Below, piece after piece: positions 40,724 to 50,927 of a DNA stretch of 64,000 nt. The translations under genes were made by a program, and so were the position numbers. The stretch is taken from contig OW569352.1 in NCBI GenBank assembly GCA_937625935.1, positions 310,001 to 374,000 on the forward strand. Reading direction: 5' to 3'. The notes beneath the pieces were generated by a model. The model was given only the letters and a program-made list of their open reading frames with translations, ran no database searches and had not been told where the DNA came from. Within the stretch, counting starts at the first letter, position 1; every line of letters starts with the position of its first letter. Origin of the DNA: Tetramitus jugosus. Its lineage: Eukaryota; Heterolobosea; Eutetramitea; Acrasida; Vahlkampfiidae.

Positions 40724-42226
40724 ATGAAAGAATTACTGTCCAATCGAAAGAGAATGATGGCAACAGACAACGGCAGTGGTGAGCCGTTGTTGCCAATGAC
40801 GATTAGTGCACCTAGCACGAGTACAAGTGGTTTCTCATCTTCTCAAATTCCTGATGCGATTGAGATGAGTCCTGTCACCTTCTTGCTCTCCGATGGGGCG
40901 ACTGCATTGGTAGAAGGTGGTCTCAAGGACATGAAAACGTATCGTCAGCGATTTTTGTTGATACTGCTTGTGATTATTCGTTTTATTGGTCAGTTGATAC
41001 GCCGATTGCTAGTCATGATTCGAAATGCCCTATTTTCAATCGTTATTCTCACAGTGTTGTTCGTTGTATATGATGCATTGTACATGGCACAGTATAAAAA
41101 CGTGTTGAACGATCGAATGCACGTGGATCAAGTGAGTGATGTTCGAAATCGAATGAACATTAGTTCGAAGGCAGAAGATTACGATGCAACAGTGTTTATG
41201 ATGTCGAGAGACCGGTTGGATTATATGGAATCGATTCCACCGTTCCTAGATCAAATGAACAAACGGTTCAAACCCAATGTACGAACACAATTTATTTTGT
41301 TTGATATTGAAAGTCAGAAACCGTTGACTCTTCCTGAATCCCTGCAAGAACATGTTCGGTCTGGCAAATTGAAAATCATTCGGAAAGAACCTGGTAGTGG
41401 AAGCAGAGGCAATGTTGTCCAAGTTGAAAATTCCGTGATCGATACGAACAATAACAATCAGAAGAAACAGTTTGCTTTTTCGGTTTGGGAAAGTTGGGCC
41501 TTTGCAATGAATCATATATCCTCTGACTTTATCTTTTATTTTGATAATTGTAATATGCCAAACGAGAATTTTCTGTTCCAGAGATATTTGAGTAACCGAG
41601 GCAACTTGTACTTTCCGAACTCTGCACGGTACTACACTCAAAACTTTGCAGCTCAACGAGAGGACTTTGTTCGATTCTTGAACGAACTTCCGAGACATAT
41701 TATACAGGACAAACGCTCGTTCTTTGGAGGAGATCAGTTATTGATATGGTACTTGAATAGTGCGAGAGAGCAAGCATGGTTATTGCATATTGATCATCCC
41801 GAACTTACCGAGTACTCCAAGTGGAATACTCATTCAATTGCAATCTGGAGAGTATTTCTGTATATGAATCGTTACTCTCATCCGAATGGTCCCAATGCGA
41901 TGGGAAATATGAGAGCAGAGTATTGTAGGGACAAACAGCCCATATGTGCTTACGGAGGAATCGCAAGAAGGTTCTTAGGACTCTGGGGAGTGTATCACGT
42001 GATTGATACAGCAATGAGATTAGAAATTTTGTTTACTCCAGTAACAATGATTGTCAACATGACTGGTAGTTGGGTCCTCGGCTTCTTCGTGACGGCGGTG
42101 CTCAATGTCATTCTATTTTCTCTATTTTGGCAAGCTTGGAGCTCATGTTTCTCATGTTTGTACTATTTGACTAAGTCTACAAGACTCTCAAAGAGAGCCA
42201 AACCATTCCGAGCAGATGATGTTTGA
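40724..42226 (+). CDS. Unknown membrane protein with glycosyltransferase-like features
   Basis: A protein of 500 residues from the first ATG; the open frame upstream starts at a TTG inside the divergent gene's 5' end. A cytosolic leader leads to a hydrophobic region (FLLILLVIIRFIGQLIRRLL, then NALFSIVILTVLFVVYDALY). A soluble domain (about 150-410) begins AEDYDATVFMMSRDRLDYME. It contains ISSDFIFYFDNCNMPNENFL and FFGGDQLLIWYLNSAREQAW, which recall a GT-A fold with a metal-binding acidic pair and a GDQ motif. The C-terminus has two more hydrophobic segments. The transferase idea is inference from pattern only. Confidence 0.7.
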   Translation: MKELLSNRKRMMATDNGSGEPLLPMTISAPSTSTSGFSSSQIPDAIEMSPVTFLLSDGATALVEGGLKDMKTYRQRFLLILLVIIRFIGQLIRRLLVMIRNALFSIVILTVLFVVYDALYMAQYKNVLNDRMHVDQVSDVRNRMNISSKAEDYDATVFMMSRDRLDYMESIPPFLDQMNKRFKPNVRTQFILFDIESQKPLTLPESLQEHVRSGKLKIIRKEPGSGSRGNVVQVENSVIDTNNNNQKKQFAFSVWESWAFAMNHISSDFIFYFDNCNMPNENFLFQRYLSNRGNLYFPNSARYYTQNFAAQREDFVRFLNELPRHIIQDKRSFFGGDQLLIWYLNSAREQAWLLHIDHPELTEYSKWNTHSIAIWRVFLYMNRYSHPNGPNAMGNMRAEYCRDKQPICAYGGIARRFLGLWGVYHVIDTAMRLEILFTPVTMIVNMTGSWVLGFFVTAVLNVILFSLFWQAWSSCFSCLYYLTKSTRLSKRAKPFRADDV

Positions 42227-42252
42227 ACAATTACTCACAGAGTTACGAACAA

Positions 42253-44155
42253 TTATTTTTTTACTGGTGCTTTTTTCTTTTTCCGAGGTGCTGCCTTGGT
42301 GTACATGACATAATAGTTTTCTTTCTCTGGCATCTTCGGATTATGTTTCAGTATTTGACATCTGGAGGAATAAGTCCTTAATATGGTTATTTCACTCTCC
42401 GATATATTACATTCAGAGATTACCATTCTCGAGAGTGGTTTGATTGTATGAATAAGCTCTAATAGTGCTTGGACAGTAACCTTTTTGCAAGAACAGAGCT
42501 CGACACACCTGAGATTGTGACATGACTGACAAATAATCTTCAAAGTTGCATCACTTATGTTACTGCATCCATTAAGTGAAAGAAATTGAGTATTATGTGC
42601 GTATTTGGCAATATTCTGAGCAGCGTCGTCTGTCAACTGAGAAACCCCAGTTAACTCTAGTACTTTAAGTGACCGAGCAAATTTTGACAACAGAGAAAGA
42701 CATTGTGATGTGATTGAAACTTGGTCACATAACATCATCCGTAACGTTTCCAAGTGGCTACAATGCTTATAAATGGAACTAATTCCCTCATCTCCAACTT
42801 GATTGCATCCACTAATATCTAGATGCAGAAGTTTCGGACAATACTCAGATACATATTGCAGGGCAATATCAGAGAGATTCGAACAATAACTCATGTCTAA
42901 TACCTCCATTTGGCTACAGTTCTTGATATCAAAGAATGCATCTCCTGTGATTTTGTCACAAGAATGTGCAGATAGGACTCGAATATTAGGGCAATGTCTA
43001 AATATCTCCTTGATTGCCTCATCAGTTAGCAAATGGCACATCCTATTGGAGAAGATATTAGTTCCTATCATCTGATGATGTACAAATATGAATCACGACT
43101 TACCCCAAATTTATGAACTTCAACTCGGGACAACCATTTGATATTATTCGTATTGTTGAATCAATTACCTGAGTGCAGTTTTGCAAATTGAGTGTGACCA
43201 ATGAAGGACAATACTGCCCTATGCTTGTTAACACCTTGTTATTCAGCCAATTGCAATTCTCTAAGTCCAACTCTTGAACAAACTCAGTTGATAAGTATGT
43301 GAAAAGCGTGTTATTCGTAATATGAGATTTTTCAATGAATGAGGATATTCTAGATGGTCTCTTTGTGTTAGGGTGATATATCGAATTGACTGAGCGACCT
43401 GTTGGTGCGGCAGAATAAGTCCTCCAAGTAGGATCCGATACAGATGGAGGAATATATCGTTGTCCTGAATCGCTGATGGATATTGAGCTTAAGTGATCTA
43501 TCAATTCTTTGTTTGCTCCCATGTCAGATTCTCCATCCAACCGTGAAGACATGAGACTTTGTGAATTCCTTGTTTGAATTGTGCTCGTAAAATATTCAGA
43601 AGAAGTTCTCTTCGAGGCATTCACATCAGCTTGAAGAAATCGGTCGTAATCATCTATAAAATACGCACTTGTGGCACCTCTATTCGAAAGCGTTGAATTT
43701 CCTTCACTGATCTTCAGTAGAGTTACTGCTCTTGGTTGTTTGTACACGCTCAGAATTTGTTTTTTCAGCTCGTCGTCTTCTCCTGGGATGAAATCAGTTG
43801 CTCCTTTCGATATTTCGAGAGTAGAATTCTTCACCTCGTGGTTTAGTATCTTCTCCTTTAAATAATCATCAGCCCTCGATCGAAACATGTAGTCTTCGTT
43901 CTCGAAGATCACACTTGGATCAATAAGAGCTCTTTCTCTCTCTTCTTCTTGTCTTTGTTTCAATGAAGGTAAAATAGGAAGATGTTTTTTGATTTCCTCT
44001 TGTAATCTCTCATCCTCATGAGCCAGATTGTCAGGGTTTAATGGGAAGGTGTACAACGGTTCATGCTTTGGTGGAGGAGGAGGAGGTGGAGGTTCCTTCT
44101 TTCCCTTTCCTTTCGTTGCTTCCTTTTTCTTTCCTTTAGGGGCTGAGGAAGGCAT
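42253..44155 (-). CDS. AMN1/FBXL-type leucine-rich repeat protein (2 exons)
   Basis: Exons 44155-43104 and 43042-42253, joined over a 61 bp intron (gtaagt..aatag), give 613 residues. The acceptor at 43043 is chosen because it alone keeps frame and produces the regular repeat FINLGMCHLLTDEAIKEIF. The N-terminus is Lys-rich then has eight prolines, followed by a mostly helical region. From about residue 290 there are about ten cysteine-containing LRRs of the AMN1/FBXL kind (CPSLVTLNLQNCTQVIDSTI and so on). No F-box is visible, so it is unlikely to be an SCF subunit by itself. The tail is PRKKKKAPVKK. Related LRR proteins occur in cilia and in mitotic exit; function here is unknown. Confidence 0.8.
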
Positions 44156-44324
44156 TTTGGTGATTTGAAATTTTGTGTGCACGGCTCAGAAAATTCTGCG
44201 ATAAAAAGTTGTAGATGGCGGGCAACGTTATTGACTGCGCACAAAAGGAAAAGCTGGCAAAAATGTTGAAGGAGGATAGATAAACCAAAGACGTTTTATT
44301 GATTTGGTTGGACTCAATATCACC

Positions 44325-45428
44325 TTAAATCTCCCAATCCTCATCAGAATCATCACTGTCGTCAACAACAGCAGCTCTTCTAGCATTCATGGCTTGTTGA
44401 ATCTTGTTTGCAAGGGAGCTCTGTTGAGTTTCAGACATTTGATCAAGCTTTGGAATATCAGACTCAGTGACCTTCTTGAGCTTGGTCTCACGAATCATTG
44501 TCAACATGTCGGTTGAAGCTGGAGCATCACCACTGCCCATATCGCTAGATGATGAAGCACTGTGGAAGGCGGCTCTTGGTGGAGGAGGTGGACCGTTGCT
44601 GAGAGAAGTAGATGGTGGAGGTGGAGCAGACTTCATTGGACCTGGTGGAGGTGGTGGAGGAGGTGCGGAAGAAGATGAGCCAGTGTTGCTGCTGACTGGT
44701 GGAGCTGGAGCACCACTTCTTGGTGGAGGAGGCAATGGAACATCACCTGCTGTAGCAATGGTCTTCATGATGAACTTTGCAGTCTTCTTGTCCTTCAATT
44801 CCTCCTCGGTAATACCAGCCTTCTCGAAAATGGACTTCCACTCGGGAGGGATATCTCCGAAACCAGCCTTTCCAGAGAAACCAAGATGAGAAACGTGCTT
44901 AAAGTTCTTGGCACCAGAGATGACTGGTCTAGCACGTTGTTCTTCCTTCTTTCCTCCAAACAAACCTCTGATCTTTGATCCGAAACCAGTCTTCTCTGCT
45001 GCAGCAGGAGCAGCAGTCTTGGTGACAACCTTGGTTGGCATGACACTGTTGCACAGACTGATGATTCCCTTGGTCGTAATCAAGAATTGCTTTGCGTCAA
45101 ATGACTCTGCAAAACTGAGACCAAACACTGTGGAATCACCTTCGAATGCGTGCATGTAAGGAGTGAGTTCCTTGTAATCGAAATCCTTGTAAGCTTCCTG
45201 CACCAAGACACATCTCTTGGAGCTCAAATCAGTAAAGGACAAGTACAGTGCGCTGATCTTTGGGTCCATGGTAACACTGACGATACCACAATATCCAGTG
45301 TACTCCCAGGAGGAACCACCATTGGAAGTGTAGAGACGAGCAGGTGCGTTGGCCTTGAGGTCAGATGATTGGCAGCCCAATGCTTGAGCAGCTACCATGA
45401 GTTCATCATTTGTGAGAGTAACAGTCAT
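44325..45428 (-). CDS. WAS: WASP, Arp2/3 complex activator
   Basis: A compact WASP of 367 residues with all modules in order. An N-terminal WH1/EVH1 domain (about 1-125) has LYTSNGGSSWEYTGYCG. The GTPase-binding CRIB region (169-222) shows ISGAKNFKHVSHLGF and PPEWKSIFEKAGI. A proline-rich segment (231-285) follows, then a single WH2 actin-binding motif (MLTMIRETKLKKV), a central helix (SSLANKIQQAMNARR) and an acidic end with the conserved Trp (DSDEDWEI, W365). The order shows regulation by Rho-family GTPases, probably Cdc42/Rac-like, profilin recruitment through polyproline, and Arp2/3 activation for pseudopods. The basic stretch is short (KIRGLFGGKK) and there is only one WH2. Confidence 0.95.
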   Translation of the reverse strand: MTVTLTNDELMVAAQALGCQSSDLKANAPARLYTSNGGSSWEYTGYCGIVSVTMDPKISALYLSFTDLSSKRCVLVQEAYKDFDYKELTPYMHAFEGDSTVFGLSFAESFDAKQFLITTKGIISLCNSVMPTKVVTKTAAPAAAEKTGFGSKIRGLFGGKKEEQRARPVISGAKNFKHVSHLGFSGKAGFGDIPPEWKSIFEKAGITEEELKDKKTAKFIMKTIATAGDVPLPPPPRSGAPAPPVSSNTGSSSSAPPPPPPPGPMKSAPPPPSTSLSNGPPPPPRAAFHSASSSSDMGSGDAPASTDMLTMIRETKLKKVTESDIPKLDQMSETQQSSLANKIQQAMNARRAAVVDDSDDSDEDWEI

Positions 45429-45689
45429 TTTCTTGTTTTTTACAGTTGTTGGTCGAAAATAAGTGTTGCTTGTGATATTTTTTTTTATGGACGGTGCTCT
45501 GTTGTTGTCGGTGACCAGCTTTGAGGCACTTGTTCCCTGTCAGTTCGTTTCCTTTGTGGTCACCTGTCAGACGTGTATTTTTGTAAGAAAACCGGGAAAA
45601 AGAACCGGAGTTATCATATTATCACGACTACAAAGAAAATTGAACAACATTCAAAAAACACTTCAAAAGAGAGACACCAGAGGAGAGAG

Positions 45690-47375
45690 ATGGCATCAGT
45701 AGATCACGATAGATCACAAACACCCATGATCGAACTAATCATTAGACAATCATCAGGAGACAAGAAAGACGTTTCAGTCATTGTTCCTCTTTCTTCCACT
45801 GTTCATCAACTAAAACAGAAGCTTACTGAGATGAATGTGATTGATCCAATCGAAGACAAAACCAGTAAGCTTACTCGATTTATCTTTGCAGGTAGATTCC
45901 TCAACGAGAGTGATTGCTTTGCTGATGCCTTGAAGAGAGTTTCTCCGACTCCGACAGCTCAAGAAGCACAATCGAATGAAGAGAGAGATCATTTGAAGCA
46001 TGGGATTGTAGGACGACATACGATTCACATGATCCATACCAATCGATCTTTGCTCACTCATCCTACACCGAATAATACTCCGACTTCCGCTACGATTCAA
46101 ACAGAAGCTGCGAGAAACGTCACATTTTCACCATGGACATCCGCTTCTTCTTCTTCGTCATCATCAGCTTCGTCAGTAGCTTCCTCTTCAGCATCATCTT
46201 CAGCATCATCTTCAGCGTCAGCGTCTTCATCATCTTCGCCTCATCAAACAACAAGAAGAACAACAACAACAACAGACGATTCATTGAATCATAGTCACCT
46301 CAACCATACTCCATCAACAACTAATTCCAACAATACGACTCCAAACACAAGTGCCACTAATGAGAGTCATAGCAGTAGTAGTGCTACGACTCACAATAAT
46401 AGTCATCCATTTGTCAACAACATGCCTGCTTTTGATCCATCAATGAACGCACTGTACACTCAACAAATGATGTTGATGCAAATGATGTACATGAATACGC
46501 AGTTTGGTACGAGTACGATTCCTCTCTTTCCACCTCCACAAACCTTTATTCCCAATTCCATGATGTTGAACTCTCCTCTGATTGCACCAACAACAACAGC
46601 AACAACAACAGCAACGAGATCAACCACTGAATCACAATCGAGTGCGTCAGCAAGTAATAGTGTTTTTTTGACACCTCAACAACAACTTCAATTCTTATTG
46701 ATGCAACAACAGCAACAACAGCAGCAGCAGCAGCAGCAGAATGTTTCTAGAGATGATGCAACTTTAGCTCCTAGTGCATCAACTGGTGTATCATCTACTA
46801 GCAGCACGGTTGCTCCTCCTGCTACTGCAGCAGCTGAGCAGATCAATGCTGTTCCACTGCAACAACAACAGAATGAAGTGCAAAACCAACCAATTCAACA
46901 AGAACAACCACCTCAACAACAACAGCATGATGAACAGCCACAACCACAGAGATTGATCGGAGAGCCACAAGCAGGTAATCGCCAACAGCAACGAAATCGA
47001 TTCTTCAACATCATTGTCCGATGTGGCATGTTGTCATTCATATTATTCTCTGGACAGGGTCTTTATCGATGGTTCTTGTTTACGATTGGATTTTTGTTGA
47101 GCTACTTTGTGATTGATTACTTTTCGGCTCGAGCAGAGAGAGTACAGAGAGAAAGACAGCACAGAGAACAACAACAGCGCGAACAACCAAATTTTGGTCA
47201 AGAAGCAGAAGAGGAAGCCAATCGACAACAGAATGAAACAGAGGCTGATGTTGTCGAACAGGTACAACGTGGTTTATTTGGAACAATTTTCCACATCATT
47301 TATTTATTCTTCTATTCATTATTGCCTTCCTATCAACCCAGGGCAACTCGGAGAAGACATGAACACCAAGACTAA
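45690..47375 (+). CDS. HERP-like ubiquitin-domain membrane protein
   Basis: A protein of 561 residues from the first ATG. Residues about 12-100 form a ubiquitin-like domain (IELIIRQSSGDKKDVSVIVP, then LTRFIFAGRFL and HTIHMIHTN). A long Ser/Thr/Asn/Gln-rich section includes a CAG/CAA-encoded run of 13 Gln. Near the C-terminus lie two membrane segments (CGMLSFILFSGQGLYRWFLF and TIGFLLSYFVIDYF) followed by an Arg/Glu/Gln helix. The closing IFHIIYLFFYSLLPSYQP recalls the FF-SL-P segment of HERPUD proteins. HERP anchors ER-associated degradation at the ER membrane. The assignment rests on layout rather than strong sequence identity. Confidence 0.65.
   Translation: MASVDHDRSQTPMIELIIRQSSGDKKDVSVIVPLSSTVHQLKQKLTEMNVIDPIEDKTSKLTRFIFAGRFLNESDCFADALKRVSPTPTAQEAQSNEERDHLKHGIVGRHTIHMIHTNRSLLTHPTPNNTPTSATIQTEAARNVTFSPWTSASSSSSSSASSVASSSASSSASSSASASSSSSPHQTTRRTTTTTDDSLNHSHLNHTPSTTNSNNTTPNTSATNESHSSSSATTHNNSHPFVNNMPAFDPSMNALYTQQMMLMQMMYMNTQFGTSTIPLFPPPQTFIPNSMMLNSPLIAPTTTATTTATRSTTESQSSASASNSVFLTPQQQLQFLLMQQQQQQQQQQQQNVSRDDATLAPSASTGVSSTSSTVAPPATAAAEQINAVPLQQQQNEVQNQPIQQEQPPQQQQHDEQPQPQRLIGEPQAGNRQQQRNRFFNIIVRCGMLSFILFSGQGLYRWFLFTIGFLLSYFVIDYFSARAERVQRERQHREQQQREQPNFGQEAEEEANRQQNETEADVVEQVQRGLFGTIFHIIYLFFYSLLPSYQPRATRRRHEHQD
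46704..46740 (+). repeat. CAG/CAA polyglutamine tract
   Basis: A run of CAA and CAG codons encodes 13 consecutive Gln in the HERP-like protein. The last seven units are pure CAG, so length variation between strains is likely. Confidence 0.8.
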
Positions 47376-47446
47376 TGTAAAGTACTTTTCCCTTACTATT
47401 TTGATTGAATCACCCCTCACTCGTACTTCCTCGCTCGGAACGAGAC

Positions 47447-47581
47447 ATGGACCCTGAATCATCGTCTGTTAGATGCAAGAGTTCTCGCGGACTCTTCAAG
47501 GGTTCCGTTGCAATTCACCGTATCATCAATGATTTCGTTGAAGGAATAAAGTTGTTGTGTAAAAAGATCCCCACAGTGTAA
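47447..47581 (+). CDS. Possible 44-residue small protein
   Basis: A short ATG frame in the 271 bp gap before OLA1. The product starts MDPESSSVRCKSSRGLF and ends GIKLLCKKIPTV, with a plausible amphipathic helix. Composition is protein-like but there is no homology cue. It could be a chance frame or a short ORF in the 5' leader of OLA1. Confidence 0.2.
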   Translation: MDPESSSVRCKSSRGLFKGSVAIHRIINDFVEGIKLLCKKIPTV

Positions 47582-47646
47582 AATTCTCTCAGAAGCGCCC
47601 CTTACTATTTACAAACAACAAAACAACCAACAAGCACCAAAACACC

Positions 47647-48858
47647 ATGTCAAAGAAATCCCAACAACAATCTTCCTCTGCTTCCAACGTGGTCAAATTT
47701 GGTCGCGTGAGAAACACACTCAAAATGGGTGTCGTCGGTCTTCCAAACGTCGGTAAATCCAGTCTGTTCAATCTCATGACCGAACAGAGCACTGCTGCAG
47801 AAAACTATCCATTCTGTACGATTGAACCAAGTGAGGCCCGTTGTCCCGTGCCTGATTCCCGTTACGATTACTTGTGTGATATTTGGAAGCCTCCTTCCAT
47901 GTATCCTGCGTATTTGATGGTGACTGATATTGCTGGACTGATCAAGGGTGCTAGTGAAGGTGCTGGATTGGGCAATGCCTTCTTGTCTCACATTCAAGCA
48001 GTCGATGGACTGTATCATGTTGTGAGAGCTTTTGAAAATGATGATGTGGTGCACGTGGAGGACTCTGTGGATCCGGTGCGTGATTTGGAGACGATTCAAA
48101 GCGAGTTGTGCAAGAAGGATTTGGAGATTTTGGCTCGAATGGTTCACAGTGAAGAATTGCAGGTGAAGAAGGCTGGAGGAGCGTTCAAACTGAGTCCACT
48201 GTTTATTGACACTGCTGCCAAGCTGAAGGAAATGTTGAGCAATAATGTCCCAATCAGAGATGGAACTTGGTCCTCGATTGAAATTGAACTCATTAATGAC
48301 AAGGCTCAGTTCATTACGACAAAGCCAGTCATCTACTTGATTAACATGTCACAAACTGATTTTATTCGCAAGAAGAACAAGTGGTTGGCAAAGATTCACC
48401 AGTGGATTACTACACATGGTGGTGGTACAATGATTCCATTTAGTGTGGAGTTTGAGACCAATTTGTGGAACCTCAAGGATTCCCCATCTGAACGGGAAGA
48501 ATTTTTGAAGATGCACAACTGTATCTCAAGTTTGCCAAAGATTACTACCAATGGATACCAAACATTGGGTTTGAGTTACTACTTTACTGCTGGTGAAAAG
48601 GAGGTGAGATGCTGGACGATTCGTCAAGGATGTTTGGCCCCACAAGCTGCCGGAGTCATTCATTCTGATTTTGAAAGAGGATTTATCAAGGCAGAAGTTG
48701 TGGCATATGACGACTTTGTGACTTATAGTGGTGGAAAGAAGAGCATGGCTGACGTGAAGAATGCAGGAAAGTACAGACAAGAAGGAAAGACCTATGTTGT
48801 GCAAGATGGAGATATTATTCATTTCCAGTTCAATGTTACAACTCAAAAGAAGAAGTAA
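47647..48858 (+). CDS. OLA1: Obg-like ATPase 1 (YchF family)
   Basis: A protein of 403 residues. A Ser/Gln leader precedes the TRAFAC G domain: G1 GVVGLPNVGKSSLFN, switch region NYPFCTIEPSEARCPVPD, G3 VTDIAGLIKGASEGAGLGN. At the G4 position YLINMSQTDFIRKKNKWLAK aligns with the NxxE-type motif that makes YchF prefer ATP over GTP; here the Glu position is Gln. A coiled-coil insertion follows, then a TGS domain with the signature GEKEVRCWTIRQGCLAPQAA and HSDFERGFIKAEV. OLA1 binds ribosomes and influences translation and stress responses in the cytosol. The length matches the eukaryotic family. Confidence 0.95.
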   Translation: MSKKSQQQSSSASNVVKFGRVRNTLKMGVVGLPNVGKSSLFNLMTEQSTAAENYPFCTIEPSEARCPVPDSRYDYLCDIWKPPSMYPAYLMVTDIAGLIKGASEGAGLGNAFLSHIQAVDGLYHVVRAFENDDVVHVEDSVDPVRDLETIQSELCKKDLEILARMVHSEELQVKKAGGAFKLSPLFIDTAAKLKEMLSNNVPIRDGTWSSIEIELINDKAQFITTKPVIYLINMSQTDFIRKKNKWLAKIHQWITTHGGGTMIPFSVEFETNLWNLKDSPSEREEFLKMHNCISSLPKITTNGYQTLGLSYYFTAGEKEVRCWTIRQGCLAPQAAGVIHSDFERGFIKAEVVAYDDFVTYSGGKKSMADVKNAGKYRQEGKTYVVQDGDIIHFQFNVTTQKKK

Positions 48859-49015
48859 ATCTACTCTCTCGTTTTATAATCGCGATCACTTAGGTAAATT
48901 GACTGGTCTGTATCAGATCATTCGCTTTCATCCACGATTTGGGCATGATGTCGTTCGTTTGATAACAAACAATGGCAGATTTACAAACATCGATGAAGAG
49001 GAGTTGTGATTGAAT
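48859..49015. other. Short spacer between convergent OLA1 and propeller gene
   Basis: On the plus strand 48896-49009 reads like protein after a CTTAG acceptor-like site (KLTGLYQIIRFHPRFG, ending DEEEL then stop). No gene model can use it, so it is either a relic or chance. Otherwise it is a 3' flanking sequence. Confidence 0.35.
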
Positions 49016-50801
49016 TTACTCATTGGTGTAAATACATATCCTTCCATCACTATTGCACACGAACAATTCATTTGTATTTTCATTAAAGTGGATACAACAT
49101 GCGTCCCCTAGTTTTTCATCTTCAATTTTGGAAATCAAATGACCATTGCTAATGCTGGAGAAGTGAATTGATCTCCTATGTTGCTAAGTAATGTCACAAG
49201 TGTTAGAATTGTTCAGTTTAAAACTCAACCCTATGATGACCTACCTCGAGAGGAACAATACAACTAGATATCAACACATTCTCTTCTCTTGGAATGAAGG
49301 TTGTGTTGGTGTTTCCTTTAGAACACGTGACAAAGGTGTCTTCTAAGCTACGTAATGGTTAGTAATAGATATTTTTGTACAATTAATAAGAGGAGCCAAC
49401 TTACTCAAAGCATACAGTGCCATTAGTGTCCAATACTGACGCTCTTCTGCCAAAAAATCCCAAAACTTGTTTCCTCGTCAAAAGAGAAACGAAAACATCT
49501 GGTTCTCTGTTCAATGTTGATGCTCTCTCGGTCAGAGTCGTGAGCTTTACAACGAATCAAGTATGTAAGTATGATTGTGCGGATAGTAAAATGTTCAAAG
49601 AACTTACATCAATAATTCTAAGATTGCAACCACTTTGTTTAAATAAAAGGGTATCCCCTAAAACTTCAATCATACTAACACCATCTGCTTTCGTTAGTCG
49701 GATTCGAAAGTTGTATATCACCTTACGGGTCTCCAAGTCCACAATCTTTATCGGCAACTTACTCTCCGTAATCTCATACACTAGGAGAAGACAACCAAGC
49801 CTGGATGACTTAGTTAGTATGCGAATATTCAGGTTTTACATCCCAATGAAATTGATCACCATACCCTGGCTTTATGGATTGCAAGTTTTTGTCCTTCACT
49901 GCAAATAACACACCGTAAGTTTCCATCGACCAGAACTTAAACGTACTATACCAAAAGAAGCATTTAGTAGTTAGGATGATTCAAAGATATTGTGTATTAT
50001 GAGCCTACCTCGATGAATCACTGAATGTAATAATTAAACCATTCACTTCGTCCAACTCGACATAACTATCTTCCTGAAATCCATTGTCAGCAAAATCCAA
50101 TGTTCAACATGCCTTGAGAACTACCTACCAAAAATTGTTCATTTGGGAATAACGAAATGTTACTATCTAACTCTCTCTGTTCCAAGTTCCTGATTGATAG
50201 TCTTTGACATTTGACTTCAGGTGTTTCACCCTTCTGGAGAACAAAAAATATCATGTCTCCTCGAAGTTTGTTGTGGAATAAACTAATAATTGCTTGATTT
50301 GGCTCCAGAGGAAAACTTCCAATACATTGTTTAGATACTGATAGAGAAGTGTTACTTTCGAAACACACGATGCAACATGATTGAAAAAGACAGAACAAAG
50401 TGTTACATCGACTATAGATTTCACATCGACCATCCACAAGAACCACTATTACCTTAGACGAGGGAGAGCACAGTTCATGGATTTTTGAGAGGGGAGTATC
50501 AAACGTTGATACAATCTCAATTTCCTCCTGTTGAAAACAATTTGAGTCAGTCAGGGATAAAAAGCATACAACTGAGCAAAGTACGAACTTTGAAAGCGAA
50601 ATTAGTGTATCGAAGATACATTGACTCTTTATCAAACTTCTTCAATCCCAACTGCCTTTCCAAGAGAAATTTGACAGTATTGATGCTAGATGACCCAAAA
50701 GCTTTCACTTGATTATGAACACTACCTTCGGTTTCAAATATCCTTCTGTGCTTAGCTTTTTTGTAGCTCTTGTTGCTACTGGGTTTGAGAGGTCGTTTCA
50801 T
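49016..50801 (-). CDS. Beta-propeller (WD40-like) protein of unknown role, 8 exons
   Basis: Exons are 50801-50589, 50527-50129, 50073-50009, 49945-49865, 49800-49608, 49544-49405, 49347-49245 and 49183-49016, giving 453 residues. Seven introns of 55-64 bp all keep phase. Only the first donor (gttcgt) is weak; the others are gtaggt, gtaggc, gtatgg or gtaagt. The spliced protein alternates short strands (SSTFKFWSMETYGVLFAVK, LGCLLLVYEITESKLPIKIV, DTLLFKQSGCNLRIID, ELFVCNSDGRICIYTNE), consistent with a WD40-type propeller. The N-terminus is basic (KPSSNKSYKKAKHRRIF), which hints at a nuclear or nucleolar place. No specific family name can be given. Its intron density is far above that of its neighbours. 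Confidence 0.75.
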
Positions 50802-50927
50802 AGTCTGAAATACAAGTGTTTTGTTTGCTTAAGCTAACTAAGCTTGGTTTCGAGGAAAGTTGTTCGACCATTCCGTAGTGAAACTATCGGCGCGATTTTC
50901 GCAGCAAACCACCCAATCACGCAGCTA

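Noticed and set aside
42253-43071. Separate LRR gene beginning MIGTNIFSNRMCHLL
   Set aside because: Splicing at 43043-43103 joins it in frame with the upstream ORF and restores a regular LRR, so it is exon 2.
44467-44889. Plus-strand Gly-rich frame inside WASP
   Set aside because: It is the antisense of the polyproline region; the WASP domain order is unambiguous.
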